Part shown: positions 41,064-50,439 of the stretch, one piece after another
How the letters are laid out: each line of letters begins with the position of its first letter
Numbering within the stretch: the first letter of the stretch is position 1
Source: Fidelibacterota bacterium
GTDB taxonomy: Bacteria > Fidelibacterota > UBA8477 > JABMPR01
NCBI GenBank assembly: GCA_018673925.1
Contig: JABHBL010000096.1
Location: 20,071 to 84,070, forward strand
Reading direction: 5' to 3'
Length of the DNA: 64,000 nt
Made by a program: the position numbers and the translations under genes
The notes under the pieces: model-generated
Told to the model about the DNA's origin: nothing
The model's database searches: none
Seen by the model: the letters and a program-made list of their open reading frames with translations, nothing else

Positions 41064-42610
41064 TAGAATCGTTTAAATCCAAATATTAGCTTTAGTAGGC
41101 CTTTCAGTTTCCATGACCAGGTCCCACCAACCATCATGGTAAAACCAACCCAACGACGATAAACGAATCCGGGTACCGGAGTCCAATAAAGTTGCTTATT
41201 CAATGGGAAATAATCATTCACGATTACGCGTGTTTCGGTCATTTCCAATAAACCGAGTTCCCCATGAGTTCGACCAACACCACTCTGTTTAAAACCACCC
41301 CACGGTAAATTTGGAATTGCATGAGATATCAGATGACTATTTATTGTCACGACTCCAGCTTCTATTTGTGTGGCAATTTTTCGTCCAAGCCTGTGATTCT
41401 TGGTCCAAATCGAAGCTGTTAAGCCAAGATCAGAATCATTGGCTAGTTGAATTGCTTCCTCAATGCTCTTGAAGGGCATCACTCCAATGACTGGTCCAAA
41501 GGTTTCTTCCTTCATAACCCGCATTTCCTGATTTACATCAGTGAGGATGGTTGCCGGGAGTGCTTGATCCGTTGTTTCATCGATCTGTGATATTGCCTCA
41601 ACGACAGCACCCTGAGCGATGGCCTCTTCCAGCATATTTCGTACTGCATTGTGCTGCTTTGATGTTGTCATGGCACCAATATGGGTATCATGATGATCAG
41701 GATGCCCGACATGAAGCTTCTCAACCTTTTTCTTGAGAAGTTTCAGGAAGGGTTTGTAGACCTCACGGTGTACATAAATACGTTCAACTCCAGCACAACT
41801 CTGACCGGAATTAGATAACCCAGCCCAGATTGCTCCATTGACAGCTTTTTTCAGATTGGCCTCGGCGCAAACGATCATGGGATCATTGCCACCTAGCTCA
41901 AGGGAGATAGGAGTGAGGGTTTCGGCTGCCTTTTTCATGAGGATTTTACCAACAGGAACACTACCTGTAAAAAATAATTTGTCGATCCCAGCCTCTAGAA
42001 AGGCATCTCCAGCAATTCGTCCTGCAACATTCACCTGGACAAAGAGATCCTGAGGTAGTTCACCCGCATCAACAATTTTTTGAATAACCTGTCCAACCAT
42101 CTGCGTTTCAGATGCTGCCTTGTATAGCAGACCATTGCCAGACATGAGGGCCATGAGGATTTCATGCATGGGAATTGCCAGGGGGTAATTCCAGGGAGAA
42201 ATGATCCCTACGACTCCCATTGGTGCATGCTGTAGCCGGTTTCGCGTGAAAAGAGAAAATATGTGTGAGCCTTTGACCCGGCGTTCTCGCAGTACCCGTG
42301 CAGAATGCTTGATATAGTAGTCGAACGCTATCACAGCTGAAGAGATTTCAGTCATATAGGCATCAACCAGGGTTTTACCATTGTCAGCCGATATTATTCT
42401 GGCATACTCTTCGCCATGTTCAATTAAATGGCGCTGCATTTTCCTGAGGTGTTTACCACGTTCAGAAAAGGAAAAATCGGCCCATTTTGCTTGAGCTTTC
42501 CGGATTCGCGATACCGCGTGTTGAATATCCTCAAGTGTATTTTGTGGTATCTGACCCAAGGACTCACCAGTGGCTGGATTGAATGCTTCGGTGTGTATCA
42601 GCGTTGACAT
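41063..42610 (-). CDS. Aldehyde dehydrogenase with hydrophobic C-terminal tail
   Basis: 515 residues of the ALDH superfamily. NAD(P)-site and catalytic motifs are visible: GVVGIISPWNYPLAIP, FFTGSVPVGK, LELGGNDPMIVCAEA with the general-base Glu, and SNSGQSCAGVERIYV with the catalytic Cys. The last 45 residues (VYRRWVGFTMMVGGTWSWKLKGLL) are hydrophobic and basic, beyond the usual fold, and may bind the membrane as in fatty-aldehyde dehydrogenases. Oxidation of a long-chain aldehyde, perhaps that made by the lyase-like enzyme, is my inference; succinate semialdehyde is a common database label. AAAGGGGAAA precedes the ATG. Confidence 0.88.
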   Translation of the reverse strand: MSTLIHTEAFNPATGESLGQIPQNTLEDIQHAVSRIRKAQAKWADFSFSERGKHLRKMQRHLIEHGEEYARIISADNGKTLVDAYMTEISSAVIAFDYYIKHSARVLRERRVKGSHIFSLFTRNRLQHAPMGVVGIISPWNYPLAIPMHEILMALMSGNGLLYKAASETQMVGQVIQKIVDAGELPQDLFVQVNVAGRIAGDAFLEAGIDKLFFTGSVPVGKILMKKAAETLTPISLELGGNDPMIVCAEANLKKAVNGAIWAGLSNSGQSCAGVERIYVHREVYKPFLKLLKKKVEKLHVGHPDHHDTHIGAMTTSKQHNAVRNMLEEAIAQGAVVEAISQIDETTDQALPATILTDVNQEMRVMKEETFGPVIGVMPFKSIEEAIQLANDSDLGLTASIWTKNHRLGRKIATQIEAGVVTINSHLISHAIPNLPWGGFKQSGVGRTHGELGLLEMTETRVIVNDYFPLNKQLYWTPVPGFVYRRWVGFTMMVGGTWSWKLKGLLKLIFGFKRF

Positions 42611-42897
42611 AATTTCCCCTTTAATGGCTCAGAAAATGTATACGGAATGAAGCTGATTAGTAGACTTTTTTAATCGGCTTGTCTTATAATGAGAACCTAA
42701 GATCATGGTGACATCCCTCGTTAGTTTGGCCCCTTCAATCAGTTTTATAAATCATGTGAAGAGACTTGATTTTAAGGCAGTAACAATGCCGAAATTGCTT
42801 ATCTTGCCCACTATAGAGTCAAGCAAAATTACATGATATGTATACCAAATTAGTCCATTGAAATATCTGGATTCAAAAATATGATCAGGATGAGATT

Positions 42898-45288
42898 ATG
42901 AAGAAACTGACGCCAAAAGATCTTTGTAGAACCACCAACGATGAAGCACTAAAATTTAAATCCACCGCTGAACTTCCTAGTCTGAACAAGGTCATCGGCC
43001 AGGAACGTGCAGTTCGGGCACTTCAATTTGGTCTGGAGCTTCTGGCGCCTGGCTATAATGTGTTTGTTGGCGGTGTTCCCGGTACGGGAAAGAGCACTAT
43101 CGTAAAAAGTCTTGTTGAAAAATTTGCCGCCAAAAAACCGGTCCCCCCTGACTGGTTGGTTGTGTTCAATTTCCGAGATGAATACCATCCCCGGGTGTTT
43201 CAATTGCCAGCCGGACAGGGCAACAAATTTGCCAAACAGATGAAGCGCTTGATAAGCAGTTTGAGCACAGATCTCCCTAAAGTTTTTACCGGTGACATTT
43301 ATACGAAGCGCAAAAAAGAAATAACCGCGGAGTTCGATACTGGTCGTGAGGAAATCATTGCCAATGTGAATGCAGAAGCGGCTGAACGGGACATCCAGCT
43401 AAATATGACCCAGGAGGGTTTTCAAACCATTCCGCTTAAAGATGGTACACCCATGAATGAAGCTGATATTTCGGCACTCACCGAAGAGGAGCTGGCAGCG
43501 ATTAATGAAAAAATTAATCTGATCCAGGAACATTTACGTGAAGCTCTCCGTGATATGGCTGAACTGGAAGATGAACGTTCAGATGTAGTTGAAACTCTCC
43601 AGGAAAAGATAGCTTTAGATTCAGTGGAACACCGCATTGGTCGATTGCTGGAAAATTATTCTGATCATCCAGGACTCTTGAAATATCTTGAGGAAGTCAG
43701 GGATGATATTGCAGAACATGTCCAGGAATTTGTTGGTATGGATAGCGTCGCGGAAGATGAAGAAGCACCAAGTCCTCAACAGAGTCAAAAAGCGTTGATG
43801 CAGAGATATAATGTCAACCTGCTGGTGGATAATTGTCGTCAGAAAGGCGCACCTGTTATTGTTGACACCAATCCTTCGTATTACAACCTTTTCGGTAGAA
43901 TTGGGAAGGAAGCCGTGATGGGGGGCTGGTATAGTGATTATACCATGATTAGCTCGGGAGCCATGTTAAGAGCCAATGGTGGATTCCTCATTTTGGATAT
44001 CCAGAATGTCCTTCAGGGTGCCAATGTATGGGAGTATCTGAAACGGACGCTGAAGAACAAATCTCTGCAAATTGAAGATGTGAATGAACAATATGGCCTT
44101 AACGCCACCACCTCGTTGCAGCCTGAACCTATCCCCTTAGATTTGAATGTCATCCTGCTCGGTCGATCGGATCATTTTCATTATCTCCAGGAAGTGGATG
44201 ATGCATTTAATAAGACCTTTAAGGTTCGTGCAGATTTTGATTATGAAGTCAACCGCAATGCTGAAAATGAACATCTCCTGTGTCAATTTATTGCCAAGGT
44301 TTGCCGTGAAAGCAAATCACCTCACTTTACCTCACAGGCAGCAACCCAGATCATTGTGTACAGCTCAAGATTGGCTGGCGATAAGAGTAAACTCTCCCTC
44401 CAGTTTGGCACCCTGGTTGGCCTGATTACTGAATCAGCCTACTGGGCCAAGAAACAGAAGCATCGGCAGGTTCAGATGGAAGATGTCCGCAAGGCCATTT
44501 CTGAAAAACGCTTTCGTGGAAGTCTCTATGAGGAGAAGGTCTGGGAAAATATTGAGAGTGAAACCTTGATGATCGATGTGAAAGGGGAACGTGTTGGGCA
44601 GATTAACGGATTGGCTGTTTTTTCCATGGGTGATAATTCATTTGGGAAACCATCCAGGATCACAGCGACGACTTATATGGGTGAGCCAGGAATTATTTCA
44701 GTGGAAAGGGAAGCCAAACTTTCCGGAAAAACCTATGATAAGGGCAATTTGATTATAAATGGCTTTTTTGGCCAGACCTTTGCACAAAACTTTCCTTTGT
44801 CGGTGACCATAACATTGACTTTTGAACAATCCTATGGAGGCATTGATGGTGACAGTGCCAGCTCTACGGAAATTTATGTGATTCTCTCCGCGCTATCAGG
44901 GATTCCCATTAAGCAGGGGATCGCCGTAACAGGGTCTGTTAATCAGTGGGGTGAGATTCAAGCCATTGGAGGGGTAAATGAGAAAATCGAAGGTTTCTTC
45001 CATCTCTGTGAGCTTAGAGGATTAACTGGAGAGCAGGGAGTCATGATTCCTTCGGCGAATGTGGATCATCTCATGCTTTTGCCTGATATTCAGGCTGCAG
45101 TGAAGGCTGGAAAATTCAATATATGGTCAGTTGAAACTATCTCGGAGGGCATTGAGATACTCACAGGGGTGCAGGCCGGGGTTTTAAACAGACATGGTAA
45201 CTTTCCCGCCCGTACCGTTTTTGGAGAGGCTCAGAATCAGCTGAAAAAGTATTTTACCAAGGGTCAAAATCTATCAAAACCGGATTAG
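42898..45288 (+). CDS. Lon-related ATP-dependent protease (LonB-like, AAA_32 type)
   Basis: 796 residues. An N-terminal AAA+ part has Walker A in GGVPGTGKSTIVKS. A long inserted coiled-coil region rich in Glu lies at about residues 130-290. The Walker B region is near GGFLILDIQNVL, with a sensor region after it. A C-terminal Lon protease domain has the catalytic Ser653 (GDSASSTE) and Lys696 (NEKIEGF). This is the soluble Lon-like family (COG1067), common in bacteria beside classical Lon; it degrades misfolded or specific proteins using ATP. It is a single gene with gaps of about 285 nt on both sides. Confidence 0.93.
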   Translation: MKKLTPKDLCRTTNDEALKFKSTAELPSLNKVIGQERAVRALQFGLELLAPGYNVFVGGVPGTGKSTIVKSLVEKFAAKKPVPPDWLVVFNFRDEYHPRVFQLPAGQGNKFAKQMKRLISSLSTDLPKVFTGDIYTKRKKEITAEFDTGREEIIANVNAEAAERDIQLNMTQEGFQTIPLKDGTPMNEADISALTEEELAAINEKINLIQEHLREALRDMAELEDERSDVVETLQEKIALDSVEHRIGRLLENYSDHPGLLKYLEEVRDDIAEHVQEFVGMDSVAEDEEAPSPQQSQKALMQRYNVNLLVDNCRQKGAPVIVDTNPSYYNLFGRIGKEAVMGGWYSDYTMISSGAMLRANGGFLILDIQNVLQGANVWEYLKRTLKNKSLQIEDVNEQYGLNATTSLQPEPIPLDLNVILLGRSDHFHYLQEVDDAFNKTFKVRADFDYEVNRNAENEHLLCQFIAKVCRESKSPHFTSQAATQIIVYSSRLAGDKSKLSLQFGTLVGLITESAYWAKKQKHRQVQMEDVRKAISEKRFRGSLYEEKVWENIESETLMIDVKGERVGQINGLAVFSMGDNSFGKPSRITATTYMGEPGIISVEREAKLSGKTYDKGNLIINGFFGQTFAQNFPLSVTITLTFEQSYGGIDGDSASSTEIYVILSALSGIPIKQGIAVTGSVNQWGEIQAIGGVNEKIEGFFHLCELRGLTGEQGVMIPSANVDHLMLLPDIQAAVKAGKFNIWSVETISEGIEILTGVQAGVLNRHGNFPARTVFGEAQNQLKKYFTKGQNLSKPD

Positions 45289-45570
45289 AAAGTCAGGAAA
45301 AATAGATAGTACGGCTCAATAGTTGCCTTGTCTAATACTTGTGAAAAATAAATGGTGCCAGATATCATTCAGCATTGTTTTAAGCCTAGGTGGACATTAG
45401 TTTTTGATCATGAATGAGCCGCGATATTCAGGCCTGATTTTGCATCAATATGCACCTCAAAAAGAGCAGGTTAAACCCATGGTTCAAACCTGGGAGCGAG
45501 TTAGTTCAACAAGTGAAATTTCAGTTAATTTTAATCAATAAAAAGTTTCGTTAATCAGGAGTTCGTATTC

Positions 45571-47409
45571 ATGGCGAAAAAAGTAATTAGTATCAATGAA
45601 GCAACCATTCGTTTTGCCGGAGATTCTGGCGATGGTATGCAATTAACCGGTACGCGCTTCACTGAAGCAACGGCCATTGTCGGGAATGACCTAAAAACTA
45701 TTCCTAATTATCCATCTGAAATTCGAGCTCCACTTGGAACTCTTGCTGGTGTCAGTGCCTTTCAGTTGATGTTTGGATCACAGCGGGTCTTTACCCCAGG
45801 TGATTTACCAGACACGTTGGTGGCCATGAACCCAGCTGCGCTTAAGGTGCATTTACGGGATTTGAAAAAGGGTGGAACCATTTTGGCCAACGCCAATGCA
45901 TTCACAGCAAAGAACCTAAAAATGGCCGGTTGGGAAAACAATCCACTCGAGGATGGGTCTTTGGAAGGATTTACAGTCTTCAGTATTGAAATGTCCAGGC
46001 TGGTTAAAATAGCTCTTGAGAATTCTGACCTGACTTCAAAAGGTATTGAGCGAACCAAGAATATGTTCGCCCTGGGTGTTCTTTTTTGGATGTACAATCG
46101 TCCCATTGAACCCACCGAAGAATGGTTGAGAAAAAAATTCGCCAAAAACCCATCCATTGCCGAATCAAATATCATAGCAATGAAAACGGGTTTCAATTAT
46201 GGTGAGACCACTGAAATATTTACGACTTCCTATGCCGTAGAGAAAGCTGATTTACCCAAGGGTAAATATCGCAATATTACTGGCAACGTCGCTGTGGCCT
46301 ATGGTCTGGTGTCAGCCGCTGAAAAAGCCGGCAAAGAATTGTTTTTGGGGTCATACCCAATCACCCCAGCCAGTGAAATCCTCCATACACTTTCAGGTCT
46401 CAGGAATCATGGTGTGAAAACATTCCAGGCTGAGGACGAAATTGCCGGTATTGCATCTGCTATTGGTGCGTCCTATGCTGGTGATTTGGCAGTTACCACA
46501 ACTTCCGGTCCCGGTATGGCTCTAAAAACAGAAGCTATTGGATTGGCGATCATCACAGAGTTGCCACTGGTCATCGTGAATGTTCAGCGGGGTGGACCCA
46601 GTACTGGAATGCCTACGAAGATGGAACAATCAGACCTTTTGCAGGCTGTCCATGGACGAAATAGTGATGCACAGATACCTGTCATTGCTGCTAAAGATCC
46701 AGCTGATTGTTTTGACTGTGCCTTTGAGGCAGCCAGAATCGCCATGAAGTATATGACGCCAGTCATTTTACTATCTGACGGATATCTTGGCCAGGGTTCT
46801 GGCCCCTGGAAAATTCCAGATCCAAAAAACTTACCTAAGATTGAAGTAAGTCATCCAGACTCTTCAGCCCGCGGTGAAGATGGATTTATGCCCTATGCAC
46901 GCGATGAAAATGAAGCTCGTCCCTGGGCAATTCCTGGAACTACAGGTCTGGAACATCGGATCGGAGGTCTTGAAAAGGAAAATATTACTGGTATGGTAAG
47001 TCAGGATCCTGAGAATCACCAACTTATGACTGACATAAGAGCTCGTAAAGTTGAGAATATCACACAGGAAATTCCTCCCTCAGAAATCCACGGTGAACCT
47101 AAGGGCAAACTACTCGTCTTAGGGTGGGGTAGCACCCATGGTGCCATCCATGTCGCTGTAGATCGTGCGCTTGCAAAGGGACGATCAGTAAGCCAGATGC
47201 ACCTACGCTGGGTAAGCCCATTCCCATCAGATTTAAAGGCTATTTGTGATGAATTTGATGAAATTCTTATTCCAGAGGTTAACTCAGGTCAGTTGGCTCT
47301 ACTTCTCAAAGGTGAGCTGGCCAGAGAAATTCACCAATTGAACATCGTTCGAGGTGAACCTTTCCGTGCTTCTGAAATCGAAGATAAAATTAACGAGATC
47401 CTCGGTTAA
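45571..47409 (+). CDS. korA: 2-oxoacid:ferredoxin oxidoreductase, fused gamma-alpha subunit
   Basis: 612 residues. The N-terminal gamma domain (about 1-200) starts with ATIRFAGDSGDGMQLTG. The alpha pyrimidine-binding domain has LGSYPITPASEILHTLSGL, ATTSGPGMALKTEAIG and NVQRGGPSTGMPTKMEQSDL. With the beta subunit it interconverts 2-oxoglutarate (or pyruvate/other 2-oxoacids) and acyl-CoA plus CO2 with ferredoxin. The two-subunit gamma-alpha plus beta form is typical of KorAB. CAGGAGTT precedes the ATG. It is followed by korB and fumarase genes, so 2-oxoglutarate is the likely substrate. Confidence 0.93.
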   Translation: MAKKVISINEATIRFAGDSGDGMQLTGTRFTEATAIVGNDLKTIPNYPSEIRAPLGTLAGVSAFQLMFGSQRVFTPGDLPDTLVAMNPAALKVHLRDLKKGGTILANANAFTAKNLKMAGWENNPLEDGSLEGFTVFSIEMSRLVKIALENSDLTSKGIERTKNMFALGVLFWMYNRPIEPTEEWLRKKFAKNPSIAESNIIAMKTGFNYGETTEIFTTSYAVEKADLPKGKYRNITGNVAVAYGLVSAAEKAGKELFLGSYPITPASEILHTLSGLRNHGVKTFQAEDEIAGIASAIGASYAGDLAVTTTSGPGMALKTEAIGLAIITELPLVIVNVQRGGPSTGMPTKMEQSDLLQAVHGRNSDAQIPVIAAKDPADCFDCAFEAARIAMKYMTPVILLSDGYLGQGSGPWKIPDPKNLPKIEVSHPDSSARGEDGFMPYARDENEARPWAIPGTTGLEHRIGGLEKENITGMVSQDPENHQLMTDIRARKVENITQEIPPSEIHGEPKGKLLVLGWGSTHGAIHVAVDRALAKGRSVSQMHLRWVSPFPSDLKAICDEFDEILIPEVNSGQLALLLKGELAREIHQLNIVRGEPFRASEIEDKINEILG

Positions 47410-47443
47410 TCCCCGAGTAATTGAATAGATAAGGTATAGAGAG

Positions 47444-48472
47444 ATGAGTGAAACTAAAGTTGACATTCAAGATCTGAATCTAACACGGAAAGATTTTGTC
47501 CCCGGCAACGAGGTACGATGGTGTCCGGGTTGTGGGGATTATTCGGTTCTGGCAAATATGCAAAAAACCCTACCTGTCTTGGGTGTGAAAAAAGAGAATT
47601 ACACTTTTGTATCTGGAATTGGCTGTTCCAGCCGTTTTCCCTATTACATGGATACATATGGATTCCATTCAATCCATGGTCGTGCACCGGCAATTGCATC
47701 TGGCGTAAAACTGGCCAATCCTGACCTGGCTGTTTGGGTGATCACGGGTGACGGTGATGGGTTTTCCATCGGGGGAAACCACATGATCCACGCTTTGCGA
47801 CGCAATATTGATATGAATATCATGTTGTTTAACAACCGTATCTACGGCTTGACCAAGGGTCAGTATTCTCCCACATCTTTGTTGGGAGCAAAAACCAAAT
47901 CTTCACCCTTTGGATCTATTGATCGTCCATTTAATCCTAGTGCGGTTGCTCTTGGGGCAAATGCTACTTTCATTGCAAGAGCACTGGATGTGGATGCCAA
48001 AGGTCTCCAGGAAAGCATCAAACGATCCCAACGTCACAAAGGTGCCTCATTCATAGAGGTTTACCAGAATTGCATCATTTTCAACGATGGTGAATTTGCA
48101 GATGTCGAAAATAAAGCGACCCGTCCTGACAACGCTCTGTTTGTTGTTCACGGTGAGCCTATGATTTTTGGTAAGGAACAGGACAAGGGTATCATCATGA
48201 AAGACAACCACCCCAAAGTTGTGCACCTCGGGGAGGAATGGTCTGAAAGTGATCTTCTCGTACACGATGAAACCAACCCTATCATTACCAACCTTCTGCT
48301 TGAAATGACATTTGATCAACGTAACCCGACACCATTTGGTGTGCTCAGGGCTGTTGATGCACCTTCATATGATGAGATGATGGTCGAGCAGATCAAAGAG
48401 GTCACCAAGGCTAAGGGTAAGGGTACTTTGGAAGACCTGTTCTATAGTGGTGATGTTTGGGAGGTTAAGTAG
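47444..48472 (+). CDS. korB: 2-oxoacid:ferredoxin oxidoreductase, beta subunit
   Basis: 342 residues. The thiamine-diphosphate and FeS subunit shows C27-PG-C30 in RWCPGCGDYSVL, SGIGCSSRFPYYMDTYG, the ThDP motif ITGDGDGFSIGGNH and MLFNNRIYGLTKGQYSPTS. It partners the korA product encoded 34 nt upstream. The 4Fe-4S cluster ligands are the CPGC pair, the GIGC cysteine and a later one in QNCIIF. The GDGDG variant and GLTKGQ are those of 2-oxoglutarate-type enzymes. Confidence 0.94.
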   Translation: MSETKVDIQDLNLTRKDFVPGNEVRWCPGCGDYSVLANMQKTLPVLGVKKENYTFVSGIGCSSRFPYYMDTYGFHSIHGRAPAIASGVKLANPDLAVWVITGDGDGFSIGGNHMIHALRRNIDMNIMLFNNRIYGLTKGQYSPTSLLGAKTKSSPFGSIDRPFNPSAVALGANATFIARALDVDAKGLQESIKRSQRHKGASFIEVYQNCIIFNDGEFADVENKATRPDNALFVVHGEPMIFGKEQDKGIIMKDNHPKVVHLGEEWSESDLLVHDETNPIITNLLLEMTFDQRNPTPFGVLRAVDAPSYDEMMVEQIKEVTKAKGKGTLEDLFYSGDVWEVK

Positions 48473-48487
48473 TTTAGGGGATAAAAA

Positions 48488-49375
48488 ATGTTTCAATACG
48501 ATGAAAAAGTCCTAAAGAATCAGCTTCTGGAGTTGATTCGTTTGGCTGCCACAGATCTCCCTGTGGATGTGGTGGAGAGTATTAAGGCTGCCCAACAGAA
48601 TGAGGACGAAGGCTCTGCAGCCCGTAGTGTTTTTGGCATGATCCTGAAAAATATCGATCTCGCACGTGCTGAATCCACACCGATTTGCCAGGATACGGGA
48701 ACCAACATATATATTGTTCATATTCCTGAAGGTGTGGGTATGCGTAAGCTGACTGCCTTAATTCATGAGGCCACAGCTGAAGCAGTTGATAAAAGTTATC
48801 TCCGTCCAAATGCTGTGGATAGCATTACTGGAAAAAATTCAGGGAATAATATTGGTGAAGGACAACCCTTTATCCATTTCGAAGAATGGGATAATGACTA
48901 TATCGAATTCAAACTCATGCTTAAGGGGGGAGGATGTGAGAACGTTTCCACCCAATATAAACTTCCCGATGTAGGTTTGGGTGCTGGTCGTGATCTGGAT
49001 GGCGTTTATAAGGTCATTGTGGATGCTGTTAATGCTGCCCAGGGTCTGGGATGTGCTCCTGGTATTCTTGGTATTGGCGTTGGGGGTGACAGAACCACTT
49101 CACATCTCACAGCAAAATCTCAATTATTCAGAAAAATGACAGATACCAACCCTAATGCTGATCTGGCTGAAATGGAATCAAACCTGTTGTCTGATTTAAA
49201 TGAGCTAGGTGTGGGTCCCATGGGTTTTGGTGGAAAAACGACCATTCTAGGCGTGAAAATGGGTACCATGCACCGATTACCGGCTTCCTTTTTTGTCTCT
49301 ATATCATACATGTGTTGGGCTTATCGGAGACACAGCATGATTCTGAAAGACAGTGGGGAGGTGAGTTATGATTAA
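48488..49375 (+). CDS. Class I fumarate hydratase, alpha (catalytic) subunit
   Basis: 295 residues. The N-terminal part of iron-sulfur fumarases/tartrate dehydratases shows PICQDTGTNIYIVHIPEG with the cluster Cys, GKNSGNNIGEGQP, KGGGCENVSTQYKLP with the second Cys and GLGCAPGILGIGVGGDRTTSH with the third. It hydrates fumarate to malate. It overlaps the beta-subunit gene by 8 nt. The split two-gene form is common in anaerobes, archaea and FCB bacteria; E. coli FumA is the fused version. Confidence 0.93.
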   Translation: MFQYDEKVLKNQLLELIRLAATDLPVDVVESIKAAQQNEDEGSAARSVFGMILKNIDLARAESTPICQDTGTNIYIVHIPEGVGMRKLTALIHEATAEAVDKSYLRPNAVDSITGKNSGNNIGEGQPFIHFEEWDNDYIEFKLMLKGGGCENVSTQYKLPDVGLGAGRDLDGVYKVIVDAVNAAQGLGCAPGILGIGVGGDRTTSHLTAKSQLFRKMTDTNPNADLAEMESNLLSDLNELGVGPMGFGGKTTILGVKMGTMHRLPASFFVSISYMCWAYRRHSMILKDSGEVSYD

Positions 49376-49949
49376 GCTGAAATTACCTATTTCAGAAGCA
49401 GCAACTCGCGAATTAAAAATGGGCGATGAGGTGGCAATTTCAGGTTTGATGGTTACAGCCAGAGATGCGGCTCATAAATACATCCATGAGAACTGGCCGG
49501 AATGGCTAAAACCTATCATGGAAGGCAGCATGATCTATCATTGTGGTCCTGTTGTCAAGCAACATGAAGATGGCTCCTGGTCATTTGTCGCAGCTGGTCC
49601 TACTACAAGTATTCGTGAAGAACCATATGAAGCTGCCGTCATGGAGCACTATAAAGTCCGTGCTGTGATTGGCAAAGGTGGTATGGGTGAAAAAACCCTG
49701 GCTGGTCTGGCTAAATCAGGTGGCGTTTATTTACATGCCATCGGTGGTATGGCTGCCTCGCTGGCAAAGTCTGTGGTGAAGGTTCATGATGTTTACATGT
49801 TGGATGAACTCGGTGTTCCAGAGGCATTCTGGCATATTGAAGTAAAGGATTTTCCAGCCGTTGTCACCATGGATAGCCATGGTGGTTCACTTCACAAATC
49901 CATCAAAGCAAAATCAGATGAGGTCGCTAAAAAGCTCATCTTTGGCTAG
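49368..49949 (+). CDS. Class I fumarate hydratase, beta subunit
   Basis: 193 residues, the C-terminal part of the FumA-type enzyme: VAISGLMVTARDAAHKYIHE, IYHCGPVVKQHEDG, SFVAAGPTTSIREEPYE, VIGKGGMGEKT and VTMDSHGGSLHKS. It forms the swivelling beta-subunit domain that completes the substrate site. It is translated from an ATG inside the end of the alpha gene and closes the korAB-fumarase transcript at a strong terminator. Confidence 0.93.
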   Translation: MIKLKLPISEAATRELKMGDEVAISGLMVTARDAAHKYIHENWPEWLKPIMEGSMIYHCGPVVKQHEDGSWSFVAAGPTTSIREEPYEAAVMEHYKVRAVIGKGGMGEKTLAGLAKSGGVYLHAIGGMAASLAKSVVKVHDVYMLDELGVPEAFWHIEVKDFPAVVTMDSHGGSLHKSIKAKSDEVAKKLIFG

Positions 49950-49972
49950 CAACAATTGAAAAAAGTTTAAAG

Positions 49973-50002
49973 AAAAAATGACCTGAATAGGTCATTTTTT
50001 TT
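49973..50002. terminator. Bidirectional intrinsic terminator
   Basis: A 12-bp stem AAAAAATGACCT / AGGTCATTTTTT with a GAAT loop has T tracts on both strands. It lies between the fumarase gene and the convergent acetyltransferase gene. Confidence 0.9.
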
Positions 50003-50004
50003 GG

Positions 50005-50439
50005 TCAGGACTTTCGGATCATCTTTCTATGAGGGATACCAGCTTCGTAAAAGATGCCCCCTGTTGCTTCAAATCCCTGGCGGGTATAAAACGGTATTGC
50101 TGAAACCTGTGAGTTCAAATAGGCTGGTTCAGAATCCTTGATCTGATCCAGGACAAATTTCACCAGAGCCTGCCCGACACCTTTTCCTCTGGCTGCTTTC
50201 ATAACGGCAAAACGTTCGAGCTTTTGACCATGCTCAGTCTTTCGCCAGCGAGCTGTGCCCACGGGTTGACCATCGATGCGGGCTAGAATGTGTATCGAAC
50301 TCTCTTCGTATTCATCATATTCTATTTCAGGTGGAACCTGTTGCTCCACGACGAATACTTCTTCTCGTATCTGTCGAGATGCCTGAGTTTCACTTTCAGA
50401 CTGAATAAGAGAAACCTCAATCAGGTTATGGATGCTCAA
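50005..50439 (-). CDS. GNAT family N-acetyltransferase
   Basis: 144 residues with the YjcF/ElaA-like GNAT layout: REEVFVVEQQVPPEIEYDEYE, GTARWRKTEHGQKLERFAVMKAARGKGVGQALV (acetyl-CoA loop R-x-x-G-x-G/A), SQVSAIPFYTRQGFEATGGIF. It transfers an acetyl group to an amine; the acceptor is unknown. It overlaps the PAP2-family gene by 4 nt (ATGA) and is therefore probably translated from the same message. Confidence 0.9.
   Translation of the reverse strand: MSIHNLIEVSLIQSESETQASRQIREEVFVVEQQVPPEIEYDEYEESSIHILARIDGQPVGTARWRKTEHGQKLERFAVMKAARGKGVGQALVKFVLDQIKDSEPAYLNSQVSAIPFYTRQGFEATGGIFYEAGIPHRKMIRKS

Noticed and set aside
45411..45542. Plus-strand frame of 43 codons upstream of korA
   Set aside because: It has no ribosome site, no recognisable motif and a polar random-like composition; probably leader sequence.
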